A DNA stretch of 64,000 nt from positions 1,421,208-1,485,207 of the forward strand of contig NZ_JARYGZ010000001.1 of NCBI RefSeq assembly GCF_029906645.1, in the 5' to 3' direction. The stretch comes from Sphingomonas oryzagri (GTDB taxonomy: Bacteria > Pseudomonadota > Alphaproteobacteria > Sphingomonadales > Sphingomonadaceae). Below the pieces are notes generated by a model, which saw only the letters and a program-made list of their open reading frames with translations, ran no database searches and was not told the origin of the DNA. Below, one piece after another: positions 11,294 to 20,209 of this stretch. Position 1 is the first letter of the stretch, and every line of letters starts with the position of its first letter. A program made the position numbers and the translations under genes.

Positions 11294-11715
11294 GCCAGCT
11301 CTCCTCCGATCTTCTCCACGCATCCTGCGTCGCGATCGGGGGGCAGGCCGTGCTGCTCTCCGGCCGGTCGGGCACCGGCAAGTCCGATCTGGCGCTGCGC
11401 CTGATCGATCGCGGTGCGGTGCTGGTGTCGGACGATTATACCGAGGTCCGCCGTCGCGACCGGAAGCTGTACGCGACGCCCCCCGCCCGCATCGTCGGCA
11501 AGATCGAGGTGCGCGGCATCGGCATCGTCGACATGCCGCACCTCGCCGAGGCCGAGGTCGCGCTGCTGATCGACCTGGACGGGGCGGTCGAACGGATGCC
11601 CGAGGCCGCCACACGCCGGCTGGCCGGCATCGAGGTGCCGGTGTTCACGCTGGCGCCGCTGGAGGCGTCCGCGCCGATCAAGGTCGAGCTGCTGCTCAAG
11701 GCGCTGGCGCGATGA
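11290..11715 (+). CDS. hprK: HPr kinase/phosphorylase, short alphaproteobacterial form
   Basis: HprK phosphorylates HPr on a regulatory serine and can reverse the reaction. This 141-aa protein corresponds only to the C-terminal catalytic domain of the Firmicutes enzyme (about 310 aa), the usual truncated alphaproteobacterial version. The P-loop GRSGTGKS is at residues 25-32, the acidic SDDYTEV motif near 47-53, and a GIGIVDMP strand lies in the C-terminal half. The ATG overlaps the chvG stop, and its own TGA overlaps the rapZ start. HPr is encoded about 1.3 kb downstream and has a candidate target serine. Confidence 0.9.
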   Translation: MSQLSSDLLHASCVAIGGQAVLLSGRSGTGKSDLALRLIDRGAVLVSDDYTEVRRRDRKLYATPPARIVGKIEVRGIGIVDMPHLAEAEVALLIDLDGAVERMPEAATRRLAGIEVPVFTLAPLEASAPIKVELLLKALAR

Positions 11716-12587
11716 GCGAAGGCCAGCATCGTCGCCTCGTCCTGGTCACCGGCATGTCCGGCGCGGGCAAGTCGACGGCGGTGCGCACGCTGGAGGATCT
11801 CGGCTGGGAGGTGGTCGACAACCTGCCGCTGATGCTGCTCGATCGCCTGCTCGACGCCCCCGCCCCCACCGACGGGGACGAGGAGCGCCCGCTCGCCGTG
11901 GTGGTCGATGCACGGACCCGTGGTTTCGATCCCGCACGCACGGTCGCCCGCATCCAGAAGCGCCGCGAACAGGGCGACGATGTCGGCATCCTGTTCCTCG
12001 ATTGCACCGGCGCCGAGCTGGTTCGCCGATTCTCCGAAACGCGTCGCCGCCACCCGCTCGCCCCCGATCGCCCCGCGGAAGACGGCATCGCCCGCGAGCG
12101 CGAGCTGCTGCAGCCGCTCAGGCAGGCGGCGGACCAGTTGATCGACACCACCGACCTCAACGTCCACACGCTGGCGCAGGAGCTGCGCAGCCGCTTCGCC
12201 ACGCCGGAGGCCGGGGTGACGCTGTCGATCATGTCGTTCGGTTTCGCGCGCGGGGTACCGCGCAACGCCGATCTGGTGCTCGACATGCGCTTCCTGCGCA
12301 ATCCGCACTGGGATCCGGAACTCAAGCCGATGACGGGACTCGATCAGCCTGTGGCCGATTATGTCGCCGCCGATCCGGCCTATGCCGAAGCGCTGGACCG
12401 CATCGACGGGCTGCTCGCCCTGTTGCTTCCGCGCTACGCTGCGGAAGGAAAGAGTTACGTCACCATCGCTTTCGGCTGCACAGGCGGCAGGCACAGGTCC
12501 GTCCATGTTGCCGAAACGATAGGCAGACGGTTGCGCGGGCGCGGTTTTTCGCCCACCATCCTGCATCGCGATCTGGCCCCGCACTGA
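11712..12587 (+). CDS. rapZ: RNase adapter protein RapZ (YvcJ family nucleotide-binding protein)
   Basis: The 291-aa protein has the family's two-part layout: an N-terminal P-loop kinase-like domain with Walker A TGMSGAGKS and an LEDLGWEVVDNLP segment, and a C-terminal domain with SIMSFGFARGVPRNADLVLDMRFLRNPHWD and IAFGCTGGRHRSVHVAE. In enterobacteria RapZ directs RNase E to the small RNA GlmZ and so adjusts amino-sugar synthesis. Whether alphaproteobacteria use it that way is not established from sequence. Its position between hprK and the PTS proteins is a conserved arrangement. The start overlaps the hprK stop (ATGA). Confidence 0.92.
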   Translation: MSEGQHRRLVLVTGMSGAGKSTAVRTLEDLGWEVVDNLPLMLLDRLLDAPAPTDGDEERPLAVVVDARTRGFDPARTVARIQKRREQGDDVGILFLDCTGAELVRRFSETRRRHPLAPDRPAEDGIARERELLQPLRQAADQLIDTTDLNVHTLAQELRSRFATPEAGVTLSIMSFGFARGVPRNADLVLDMRFLRNPHWDPELKPMTGLDQPVADYVAADPAYAEALDRIDGLLALLLPRYAAEGKSYVTIAFGCTGGRHRSVHVAETIGRRLRGRGFSPTILHRDLAPH

Positions 12588-12648
12588 GAGAGCCGGACGC
12601 AAGGGAGCGAAGGGTGACCGCGGAGAAGGGCCAAACTCGGGTGGATCG

Positions 12649-13056
12649 ATGATCGGTTTGGTGCTGGTGACGCACGGACGTCTTGCGGCGGAATTCGTGA
12701 CCGCGATGGAACATGTGGTGGGTCCGCAGGAGGCGATCGCGCCGATCTGCATCGGGCCGGAGGACGATATGGAGGGTCGGCGCAACGACATTGCCGAGGC
12801 GATCCGCTCCGTGGATCAGGGCGACGGCACGATCGTGCTGACCGACCTGTTCGGCGGCACGCCCTCCAATCTCGCCATCTCGCTGATGAAATCGGACAGT
12901 GTCGAGGTGATCGCGGGCATCAACCTGCCGATGCTGATCCGCCTCGCGTCCGCGCGCCGCACGATGAAGATCAAGGCCGCCGTCGCTGCCGCGCGCGATG
13001 CGGGGCGCAAATACATCTCCGTCGCATCCGACCTTTTGGGAGAGGCCGCCGCGTGA
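12649..13056 (+). CDS. PTS EIIA component, mannose family (regulatory PTS)
   Basis: This 135-aa protein is an EIIA(Man)-type domain with the phosphorylated histidine at residue 9 in LVLVTHGRLAAEF and the LTDLFGGTPSNLAI motif of the fold. It receives phosphate from HPr. No EIIB or EIIC sugar permease is encoded nearby, so the most likely role is regulatory, as in other alphaproteobacterial nitrogen-type or carbon-sensing PTS chains. The stop overlaps the GTG start of the HPr gene by four bases. Sixty bases separate it from rapZ. Confidence 0.9.
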   Translation: MIGLVLVTHGRLAAEFVTAMEHVVGPQEAIAPICIGPEDDMEGRRNDIAEAIRSVDQGDGTIVLTDLFGGTPSNLAISLMKSDSVEVIAGINLPMLIRLASARRTMKIKAAVAAARDAGRKYISVASDLLGEAAA

Positions 13057-13328
13057 CACAGCCCGTCAGCCAGACTGTCCAGATCACCAACAAGCGCGGG
13101 CTGCACGCGCGGGCCTCCGCCAAGTTCGTCACGCTCGCCTCGGGCCAGCCGGCCGCCGTGGAGGTGGAGAAGGACGGATCGAAGGTCGCGGGCACCTCGA
13201 TCATGGGGCTGATGATGCTGGGCGCCGCGAAAGGCGACCACGTCACGATCAGCGCCGAGGGCGAAGGCGCCGAGGCGACGCTGGCGGTGCTGGTCGAGCT
13301 GATCGAGAACAAGTTCGGCGAGGAATGA
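13053..13328 (+). CDS. HPr-family phosphocarrier protein
   Basis: This 91-aa phosphocarrier hands phosphate from enzyme I to the EIIA proteins. The active-site histidine is His18 in NKRGLHARASAKFV. The regulatory serine expected to be the HprK target is Ser49 in GTSIMGLMML. The start is a GTG overlapping the preceding EIIA stop. Enzyme I (ptsP/ptsI) is not in the window. A family B palindromic repeat follows the stop. Confidence 0.92.
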   Translation: MTQPVSQTVQITNKRGLHARASAKFVTLASGQPAAVEVEKDGSKVAGTSIMGLMMLGAAKGDHVTISAEGEGAEATLAVLVELIENKFGEE

Positions 13329-13351
13329 ACCTCTAGAGCCGCCGCCATACC

Positions 13352-13434
13352 CCGTTCGCACTGAGCATAGTCGAAGTGCGGGCCTCACATGCAGCGCTCG
13401 CTGCCCGTCCTTCGACTTCGCTCAGGACGAACGG
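13352..13434. repeat. REPIN-like palindromic repeat, family B copy 2
   Basis: This 83-bp element has the same outer arms as 6181-6263. The left arm reads GAGCATAGTCG instead of GAGCGAAGTCG, so only its loop differs. It separates the HPr gene from the SpoU methyltransferase. Confidence 0.85.
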
Positions 13435-13452
13435 ATCGCTATAGCCCTCCAT

Positions 13453-14250
13453 ATGCCCCGCGAGATCACCGCCTTTTCCAATCCCCTCGTCAAGCGCGTG
13501 CGCAACCTGCGCGAGAAGCGCCATCGCCGCGAGGAGGGCCTGTTCATCGCCGAAGGGCTGCGCATCCTCACCGATGCGGAGGAAGCCGGCCGCCTGCCGC
13601 GCTGGATCTTCTACACCGGCGAGATGCGCAACCATCCGCTCGTCCGGCGCCTGTCCGCCGCGTGCGAGGCGGATGGCGGCGAGGCGATCGAGACCAATGT
13701 GGACATCCTCCACAAGCTCTCCGGCAAGGACAATCCTCAGACCGTGCTGGGCGTCTATGCCGAGTTCGATACCGCGCTGGAGCGGATCGACCGGTCGGCC
13801 TCGGGCATCTGGATGGTGGCCCAATCCCTGCGCGATCCCGGCAATCTCGGCACGATCCTGCGCACCGGCGACGCGGTCGGCGCGGGCGGGCTGATCCTCG
13901 TCGACGATTGCGTCGATCCCTTCTCGGTCGAGGCGGTTCGCGCCTCGATGGGCGCGTTGTTCACCCAGACCATCGCCAAGGCGAGCTGGGCCGAGTTCAT
14001 CGGCTGGCTGCGGTCCGGCCCCGGCCAGCTCGTTGCGCTCAGCCTGCGCACCGACATCGACTATCGCGCGGCGACCTATGAAGCGCCGACCTTCCTGCTC
14101 GTCGGCAACGAGGCGCGCGGCCTGCCGGCGGAATATGAGGATGCCTGCGATCTGCGCGTGAAGCTGCCGATGCGGGGCAAGGCGGACAGCCTCAACGCCG
14201 CGATCGCCACCGCGGTCATGGCCTATCAGGTGCTCGGCCAGCGGCTCTGA
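13453..14250 (+). CDS. SpoU (TrmH)-family RNA 2'-O-methyltransferase
   Basis: This 265-aa SPOUT methyltransferase has an N-terminal substrate-binding domain (SNPLVKRVRNLREKRHR, GLFIAEGLRIL) and a C-terminal knotted SPOUT domain. The knot motifs are LRDPGNLGTILRTGDAVGAGG (motif 1 with the catalytic Arg), FLLVGNEARGLP (motif 2) and KLPMRGKADSLNAAIATAVMAYQ (motif 3). The family modifies ribose 2'-OH in tRNA or rRNA; this sequence does not say which. The gene starts 18 bases after a repeat with no clear ribosome site. Confidence 0.9.
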   Translation: MPREITAFSNPLVKRVRNLREKRHRREEGLFIAEGLRILTDAEEAGRLPRWIFYTGEMRNHPLVRRLSAACEADGGEAIETNVDILHKLSGKDNPQTVLGVYAEFDTALERIDRSASGIWMVAQSLRDPGNLGTILRTGDAVGAGGLILVDDCVDPFSVEAVRASMGALFTQTIAKASWAEFIGWLRSGPGQLVALSLRTDIDYRAATYEAPTFLLVGNEARGLPAEYEDACDLRVKLPMRGKADSLNAAIATAVMAYQVLGQRL

Positions 14251-14345
14251 TCGAGCGGGCCGATCACTTAAACCACATCAAGCCGCTGGACCCGTCTGTC
14301 GCAAAGGATCATCCTCGCACCCATAACGATGAGAGGGTGCCAGCG

Positions 14346-14684
14346 ATGAGCGATGATCCGGTACCGCTGCGTGCGGAAGGGCCGGCGATGCAGATCGTCC
14401 ACGATATCGGTTCGCTGAGGCCCGGCACGGCCTATTGGGTGCCGGCGGTCGAGGCACCCGAGCGCGGCTGGGCCGGCCTGCCCGGCGCGCATCGCGGATC
14501 GCGCTACCTGATCGACGCGGAGAGGCTGCGCCCCGGCCATGACGGATTCCCCGTCTTCCTGAGCCGCGCCGACTGCCTGCGCTGGATCATGGCCAACCAG
14601 CGCGCCATTGCGGAAGGCGCGCCCGGCGCGCACGTCCATGCCGCGCGGCTGGATGCCTGGATGCTGGGTCTGGACGCGATCTAG
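14346..14684 (+). CDS. Hypothetical protein, 112 aa
   Basis: I do not recognise this protein. It has no signal peptide or membrane segment. It is rich in Gly, Ala, Arg and Trp (GTAYWVPAVEAPERGWAGLP, CLRWIMANQRAIAEG), with an aspartate and histidine-containing C-terminal helix (ARLDAWMLGLDAI). ATG 14346 is chosen because a GAGAGGG lies about nine bases upstream; an in-frame GTG at 14337 is possible. It stands alone and is convergent with secA. Codon use is like its neighbours. Confidence 0.6.
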   Translation: MSDDPVPLRAEGPAMQIVHDIGSLRPGTAYWVPAVEAPERGWAGLPGAHRGSRYLIDAERLRPGHDGFPVFLSRADCLRWIMANQRAIAEGAPGAHVHAARLDAWMLGLDAI

Positions 14685-14706
14685 CGGCCGGCCCGGACGG
14701 CGCGCC

Positions 14707-17451
14707 TTACAGCGCGCCGTGACAATGCTTGTATTTCTTTCCGGATCCGCAGGGGCACGGCGCGTTGCGGCTGACCTGCCCCTCCCAACTCGCCGGATCG
14801 TCGCCGAGGTTGCTGTCCTCCGGCGCATCCGGCTGCGGGATCTGCATCGGCGCCACGCGGGTCGTGATGTAGCCCGAATCGTAGCCGTCGCGGTCCGACG
14901 TGTCGTCGCTGCCGGTGAACGGATCGAGGTGAGTGGTCAGGAACTCCGGCAGCTCGGGCAGTTCCGGCGGCGCCTGGAACTGCACCTGCGCGAGGATACG
15001 CGTCACGTCCTCGCGGATCGTTTCGAGCATGCGCTCGAACATCGCGAAGGCTTCCTGCTTGTACTCGTTGATCGGCGTCTTCTGCGCATAGGCGCGCAGG
15101 TGGATCACCTGGCGCAGCGAATCGAGCCGCGAAAGGTGGTCCTTCCAATGCTCGTCGAGGCTCTGGAGCAGCACGCTCTTCTCGATGCCGCGCCAGCTCT
15201 CCTCGGTGATCTCGCCGATCTTGGACTGGATCTGAGCGTCGGCCTGTTCCTTGATGCGCTCGGCCAGCACTTCCGGCTCGATGCCTTCCTCGGCGACCCA
15301 TGCGGGGATCGGCAGCTCGACGCCGAAGATCTCCAGCACGCGGGCCTGCAGGCCCTCGCCATCCCACTGCTCCGGATAGGAGCCGATCGGGCAGGCATCG
15401 CCGACCAGCGTCGAGACGGTCTCGCCGCGCATCTCGTCGGTCACGTCATCCACGGTCGCGGCGTCCATGATGTCGGAGCGCTGCTCGTAGATGATCTTGC
15501 GCTGGTCGTTCATCACGTCGTCATATTCGACGACCTGCTTGCGGATGTCGTAGTTGCGCGCCTCGACCTTCTTCTGCGCGGTCTCGATCGCCTTGGTGAT
15601 CCAGGGCGAGATGATCGCCTCGCCGTCCTCCAGATTCTTGTTCATCATCTTGGCGAACAAGGTCTGGGGGCCGAAGATGCGGAGCAGATCGTCGTCGAGG
15701 CTCAGGTAGAAGCGGCTGAGGCCGGGATCGCCCTGACGGCCCGAACGGCCGCGTAGCTGGTTGTCGATGCGGCGGCTTTCGTGCCGCTCGGTGCCGAGCA
15801 CGAACAGGCCGCCATTGGCGAGCACCTGCGCCTTCTCGGCCTTGATCTCCTCGGCGATGACAGACGCCTTGGCGTCATAGTCCGGCGTGCCCTCGACCAG
15901 ATCGGGGAACTCGTCGGCCATGCGGAACTCGAGGTTGCCGCCAAGCTGGATGTCGGTGCCGCGGCCCGCCATGTTGGTGGCGATGGTGACGGCGCCGATA
16001 CGGCCGGCCTGCGCCACGAGATGCGCCTCGCTCTCGTGATGGCGCGCGTTCAGCACGTTGTGCTTCACGCCTTCCTTCTTGAGGAACTCGCTCAGCAGCT
16101 CGGACTTCTCGATCGACACCGTGCCGACCAGGATCGGCTGGCCGCCGGTTTCCTGCTTCTGGCGGATCGCCTGCGCGATCGCGCCGAACTTGTCGGTGAT
16201 GTTCTTGTAGAATTCGTCGTCGTCGTCGCGGCGCTGGACGGGAACGTTGGTCGGGATCGAGACCACGTTCATCTTGTAGATCTCGAAGAATTCCGGCGCC
16301 TCGGTCGCCGCCGTGCCGGTCATGCCACCGAGCTTCGGGTACATGCGGAAATAGTTCTGGAAGGTAATCGAGGCGAGCGTCTGATTCTCCGGCTCGATCT
16401 TGACGCCTTCCTTGGCCTCCACCGCCTGGTGCAGGCCGTCGGACCAGCGCCGCCCGTCCATCATGCGGCCGGTAAACTCGTCGATGATGACGACCTTGTC
16501 ATCCTTCACGATGTAGTCGATGTCGCGCTTGAACACGGCGTTGGCACGCAGCGCCTGGTTCAGGTGGTGGACCACCTGCGTGTTCTCGTAATCGTACAGA
16601 TTGTCGCCTTCGAGCAGCCCGGCCGCCTCGAGCATCCGCTCGATCTTCTCGGTGCCGTCCTCGGTCAGCACGACCGAGCGCTGCTTCTCGTCGATCTCGT
16701 AATCCTCGTCCGACAGCTGCTTCACGACGGCGTCGACGCTCATGTAGAGCTCGGACTTGTCGTCGGTCGGGCCGGAGATGATCAGCGGCGTGCGCGCCTC
16801 GTCGATCAGGATCGAATCCACCTCGTCGACGATCGCGAAGTTGAACGGCCGCTGGACCATCATCGAGCGGTCGTACTTCATGTTGTCGCGCAGATAGTCG
16901 AAGCCGAACTCGTTGTTCGTGCCGTAGGTGATGTCGGCGTGATATGCCTCGCGCCGCTCGTGATCCTGCAGGTTCGGCACGATCACGCCGGTGGTGAGGC
17001 CCATGAAACGGTAGACCTGGCCCATCCACTCCGCATCGCGGCGCGCCAGATAGTCGTTGACGGTGACGACGTGGACGCCCTTGCTGGTGAGCGCATTCAG
17101 GTAGGTGGCGAGCGTTGCCACCAGCGTCTTGCCCTCGCCGGTGCGCATCTCGGCGATCTCGCCGCGATGGAGCACCATGCCGCCGATCATCTGCACGTCG
17201 TAGTGACGCTGGCCGAGCACGCGCTTGGCCGCCTCGCGCACCGTGGCGAACGCCTCGGGCAGCAGATCGTCGAGCGTCTCGCCCTGATCCAGCCGCTGCC
17301 GGAACAGCACCGTCTGGTTGGCGAGCGTTGCATCGTCCATCGCGGAGATCTGCGGCTCAAACGAGGCGATCTTCGCGACGGTGCCGCGCAGAGACTTGAC
17401 GTAGCGGTCGTTGGACGAACCGAAAATGGCCTTGGCGATACCGCCGAGCAT
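14707..17451 (-). CDS. secA: Preprotein translocase ATPase SecA
   Basis: SecA drives protein export through SecYEG by ATP hydrolysis. The 914-aa protein shows nucleotide-binding domain 1 ([13 protein letters not shown] Walker [21 protein letters not shown]-like), the preprotein cross-linking domain, nucleotide-binding domain 2 ([25 protein letters not shown]), the helical scaffold and wing domains, and a C-terminal zinc-binding tail [17 protein letters not shown] that contacts SecB and lipids. ATG 17451 follows an AGGA seven bases upstream; the frame is open 39 bases further. Full length, no damage. Confidence 0.98.
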   Translation of the reverse strand: MLGGIAKAIFGSSNDRYVKSLRGTVAKIASFEPQISAMDDATLANQTVLFRQRLDQGETLDDLLPEAFATVREAAKRVLGQRHYDVQMIGGMVLHRGEIAEMRTGEGKTLVATLATYLNALTSKGVHVVTVNDYLARRDAEWMGQVYRFMGLTTGVIVPNLQDHERREAYHADITYGTNNEFGFDYLRDNMKYDRSMMVQRPFNFAIVDEVDSILIDEARTPLIISGPTDDKSELYMSVDAVVKQLSDEDYEIDEKQRSVVLTEDGTEKIERMLEAAGLLEGDNLYDYENTQVVHHLNQALRANAVFKRDIDYIVKDDKVVIIDEFTGRMMDGRRWSDGLHQAVEAKEGVKIEPENQTLASITFQNYFRMYPKLGGMTGTAATEAPEFFEIYKMNVVSIPTNVPVQRRDDDDEFYKNITDKFGAIAQAIRQKQETGGQPILVGTVSIEKSELLSEFLKKEGVKHNVLNARHHESEAHLVAQAGRIGAVTIATNMAGRGTDIQLGGNLEFRMADEFPDLVEGTPDYDAKASVIAEEIKAEKAQVLANGGLFVLGTERHESRRIDNQLRGRSGRQGDPGLSRFYLSLDDDLLRIFGPQTLFAKMMNKNLEDGEAIISPWITKAIETAQKKVEARNYDIRKQVVEYDDVMNDQRKIIYEQRSDIMDAATVDDVTDEMRGETVSTLVGDACPIGSYPEQWDGEGLQARVLEIFGVELPIPAWVAEEGIEPEVLAERIKEQADAQIQSKIGEITEESWRGIEKSVLLQSLDEHWKDHLSRLDSLRQVIHLRAYAQKTPINEYKQEAFAMFERMLETIREDVTRILAQVQFQAPPELPELPEFLTTHLDPFTGSDDTSDRDGYDSGYITTRVAPMQIPQPDAPEDSNLGDDPASWEGQVSRNAPCPCGSGKKYKHCHGAL

Positions 17452-17578
17452 GGGCGTTCCTACACGAATGGGACGGCGGGGATCAGGCACGGCAGGCCGC
17501 CCCGCGACCCCCGCGCGAGCAGGCGGCTGATCTAGGGACGGGGCAAGGGGGTGTCAATTCGCGGAGGTGCGATCCACG

Positions 17579-17908
17579 CTACGGGATCTTCCAATCCACG
17601 CTGGCGCTATAGTCCGCCTGGATCGGGTCGCCATGCGCATCAACGGCCGGCTTGAAACGGCCCCTCGCCAAAATATTCCGACATGTTGCCTCATCGAGCA
17701 CGGAATGCCCGCTCGATGACGTTATTCGGCAATTAGAAGCATGACCCGACGGATCGATCGCGACTGTAAAGCCGACCCGCCCTTCCCAATGATGCGCGAG
17801 CGCTTCCGGTGGATAACCCTCCTCGCTAACAAAACCACCCGCCATTGACGGTGCAGAAACAGCGAACACGAACAAGATCGCAATTGTACGCATTGCCGGC
17901 GAAAGCAT
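17579..17908 (-). CDS. Secreted stand-alone TonB C-terminal domain protein
   Basis: This 109-aa protein has a signal peptide (MLSPAMRTIAILFVFAVSAPSMA) followed directly by a TonB C-terminal-like domain: YPPEALAHHWEGRVGFTVAIDPSG, CRITSSSGHSVLDEATC, ARGRFKPAVDAHG. The canonical TonB transmembrane anchor and Pro-rich spacer are missing, so it is probably periplasmic or anchored by an uncleaved signal. Two cysteines flanking the middle may pair. ATG 17908 is set by a strong GGGGGAG six bases upstream; the frame is open to 17974. Such small paralogues accompany the many TonB receptors of sphingomonads. Function is unknown beyond the fold. Confidence 0.78.
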   Translation of the reverse strand: MLSPAMRTIAILFVFAVSAPSMAGGFVSEEGYPPEALAHHWEGRVGFTVAIDPSGHASNCRITSSSGHSVLDEATCRNILARGRFKPAVDAHGDPIQADYSASVDWKIP

Positions 17909-17987
17909 CGCCAACTCCCCCTTCTCTAATTTCTGACTATTCTGGAAACCTAGCCGACAACCATAGGATCGCAAGGGCGAGATATAG

Positions 17988-18020
17988 CAAAACGGCCGCG
18001 CCCCAACGGAGCGCGGCCGT
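17988..18020 (-). terminator. Rho-independent terminator after the secreted repeat protein
   Basis: On the minus strand a 12-bp stem (ACGGCCGCGCTC / GGGCGCGGCCGT, one mismatch) with a five-base loop is followed by TTTTGCTAT. It sits 21 bases past the stop of the 105-aa gene. Confidence 0.7.
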
Positions 18021-18040
18021 CTCGTTCCGGCGAGCCGGTG

Positions 18041-18358
18041 TTACCAGGTGCGGCCGTTATGCTTGGCGCGATAGATGTGGCGGCTGGCGCGGTCCTCGCG
18101 GTGCTGGAGCATGGCGCGCTGATAGCCGTTGAGGTGGCCGCCGTTGCGGTAGCGCATGCGCGCCTCCTGACGGTCGATCGAATGCTGCTGGCGCTCGATA
18201 TGACGCGCCTCGCGCGGGGTCATGCTGCCGTTGCGCAGGCCGTGATCGATGCGGCGCTGCTGGTCGTAATGGCGCTGGTCGACACCCTGCGCCTGCGCGG
18301 CGCCGGCGACGAGGCCCATGCCCAGCAGGGCGGCAGCAATGCGGTGCGACATCTTCAT
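18041..18358 (-). CDS. Secreted repeat protein, 105 aa, unknown function
   Basis: The N-terminal signal peptide (MKMSHRIAAALLGMGLVAGA, cleavage AQA) precedes a very basic, His/Gln/Arg-rich mature part. That part contains two related helical units: one around IDHGLRNGSMTPREARHIER, the other around MRYRNGGHLNGYQRAMLQ, each ending in an xxIxR helix. Similar small periplasmic proteins are common in proteobacteria but have no assigned role. ATG 18358 has a perfect GGAGGA seven bases upstream, and a terminator follows, so this is a genuine single-gene unit. Confidence 0.8.
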   Translation of the reverse strand: MKMSHRIAAALLGMGLVAGAAQAQGVDQRHYDQQRRIDHGLRNGSMTPREARHIERQQHSIDRQEARMRYRNGGHLNGYQRAMLQHREDRASRHIYRAKHNGRTW

Positions 18359-18548
18359 GACAATTCCTCCTCTTACGCGAACTGGCGTGGATGAGGATGT
18401 AACGGCCCCGGTCTGAACGCGTTGCGAACGCGCCTTGCAGCATCGGTTCAGGCGAGCGCTTCGCCCGCTCGCGCGTGCGACGGCGGTTGATCCTGTCGCT
18501 CTGGATCGATAGCGGCTCAGCGACCCTTCCAGGCCCGAGGAATCGCCC

Positions 18549-19775
18549 ATGTCCGACGCCGTCTCTCCCCTCGCCTCGCCTTTCCCGGCGATGCCGCCCG
18601 TCGCGGGCGCCCGCCTCGCGACGGTGCGCGCAGGATACAAGGCGTGGGAGCGCCACGACCTGACGCTGGCGCTGCTCGACGAGGGCACGGTGGTGGCAGG
18701 CGTCACCACGCAATCGAAATGCCCCTCGCCGGAGGTGGAATGGTGCCGCACCGCGCTGCCGCTCGGCCGCGCGCGGGCGCTGGTGGTCAATGCGGGCAAC
18801 TCCAACGCCTTCACCGGCCATCGCGGCCGTGCGGCGGTCGAGGCGATCGCGGCACGGGTGGCGGCGCATGTCGGTTGCCAGCCGTCGGACGTGTTCGTCG
18901 CCTCGACCGGGGTGATCGGCGTGCCGCTGCCCATCCCCACCGCCGAGGCCGGGATCGACGCCGCCCTGATCGCGCCGCAGGTCGGCTGGGAGGAAGTCGC
19001 CGCCGCGATCTCGACCACCGACACCTTCCCCAAGGGCGCCAGCGCGCGCGCGGTGATCGGCGACCGCACGGTGGAGATCGTCGGCGTCATCAAGGGCTCC
19101 GGCATGATCGCGCCGGACATGGCGACGATGCTGGGTTTCATCTTCACCGACGCGGCGATCGAGCCTTTGTTCCTCCAGCAGATGCTGAACGCGGCCAACG
19201 CGCGCAGCTTTTCGTGCATCACGGTGGATGGCGACACCTCGACGTCGGACACGGTGCTGGCCTTCGCGACGGGCAAGGCGGGCAACGCTCCCCTCGCTTC
19301 GTATGACGATCCCGGCGCCGACGCCTTCGCCGCCGCGCTGAGCGACGTCTGCCTCCAGCTCGCGCAGCTGGTGGTGAAGGACGGCGAAGGCGCCTCCAAG
19401 TTCATCGAGGTGGCTGTGGAGGGCGCGGAGAACGATGCCAGCGCGCACCGCATCGCGCTCTCGATCGCCAACTCGCCGCTGGTGAAGACCGCCATCGCCG
19501 GCGAGGATGCGAATTGGGGCCGCGTCGTGATGGCGGTCGGCAAGGCGGGCGAACCGGCCGAGCGCGACAAGCTGGCGATCCGCTTCGGCGACACGCAGGT
19601 GGCGGCGGGCGGCCTCGCGGTCGAGGGCTATGACGAGGCGCCGGTCGCGGCGCATCTGAAGGGGCAGGATGTGCGGGTCGGCGTCGATCTGGGCCTTGGC
19701 GAAGGCCGCGCGACGGTCTGGACCTGCGACCTGACCCACGGCTACATCTCGATCAACGCGGACTATCGGAGCTGA
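18549..19775 (+). CDS. argJ: Bifunctional ornithine acetyltransferase / glutamate N-acetyltransferase
   Basis: ArgJ transfers the acetyl group of N-acetylornithine to glutamate, closing the arginine acetyl cycle. The enzyme is made as a precursor that cleaves itself before a nucleophilic threonine. Here that is Thr193 in KGSGMIAPDMATMLGF, preserved. Other family signatures are LVVNAGNSNAFTG, FVASTGVIG, FSCITVDGDTSTSDTV and the C-terminal WGRVVMAVGKAGE. Length (408 aa) is normal. ATG 18549 starts the only sensible frame. The GFA gene follows after two bases. Confidence 0.96.
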   Translation: MSDAVSPLASPFPAMPPVAGARLATVRAGYKAWERHDLTLALLDEGTVVAGVTTQSKCPSPEVEWCRTALPLGRARALVVNAGNSNAFTGHRGRAAVEAIAARVAAHVGCQPSDVFVASTGVIGVPLPIPTAEAGIDAALIAPQVGWEEVAAAISTTDTFPKGASARAVIGDRTVEIVGVIKGSGMIAPDMATMLGFIFTDAAIEPLFLQQMLNAANARSFSCITVDGDTSTSDTVLAFATGKAGNAPLASYDDPGADAFAAALSDVCLQLAQLVVKDGEGASKFIEVAVEGAENDASAHRIALSIANSPLVKTAIAGEDANWGRVVMAVGKAGEPAERDKLAIRFGDTQVAAGGLAVEGYDEAPVAAHLKGQDVRVGVDLGLGEGRATVWTCDLTHGYISINADYRS

Positions 19776-19777
19776 CC

Positions 19778-20209
19778 ATGGCGCTGACCGGCGGCTGCGC
19801 GTGCGGGGCGATCCGCTACCGGATCGATGGCCCCGCCTACGACACCGGCTGGTGCCATTGCCGCCTGTGCCAGAAGAGTTCGGGCGCCCCCGCCATGGCG
19901 TTCACCACCTGCGCGCTCAAGGATTTCCTGATCGAGCAGGGCAGCATCGCGACCGTGAAGCTCGTCGATTATGGCGAGCGCGGCTTCTGCGCGGCGTGCG
20001 GCACCTCGCTCACCATCCATGTCGATTACCAGAAGGACGAGATCGACGTCGCCTGCGCCAGCCTCGACGACCCGGAGGCCGTGGTGCCGGAGTTCCATAT
20101 CTTCCACGACCAGAAGATCGGCTGGGTGAAGCTCGCCGACGGGCTGCCCACCTATGACGGCTTCGGCGTCGACGCGCGCGGCCTGATGCCCGGAGATCGC
20201 CCCGCATGA
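19778..20209 (+). CDS. GFA (CENP-V/formaldehyde-activating-like) family zinc protein
   Basis: This 143-aa protein carries the zinc ligands of the GFA fold: GGCACGAIRYR near the N-terminus, WCHCRLCQKSSGAP around residue 30 and FCAACGTSL around residue 70. Founding members were proposed to activate formaldehyde with glutathione, but most homologues, including this one, have no proven reaction. It starts two bases after argJ behind GGAG, and its TGA overlaps the next ATG, so it is in an argJ-gfa-phosphatase transcript. Two other GFA genes are in the window (41731 and 42676). Confidence 0.88.
   Translation: MALTGGCACGAIRYRIDGPAYDTGWCHCRLCQKSSGAPAMAFTTCALKDFLIEQGSIATVKLVDYGERGFCAACGTSLTIHVDYQKDEIDVACASLDDPEAVVPEFHIFHDQKIGWVKLADGLPTYDGFGVDARGLMPGDRPA

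Noticed and set aside
14698-14718. Hairpin ACGGCGCGC / GCGCGCCGT over the secA stop codon
   Set aside because: It overlaps coding sequence and has no T-run; not counted as a terminator.
15781-17535. 584-codon frame antisense to secA
   Set aside because: Leu/His/Asp-rich shadow of a highly conserved gene.
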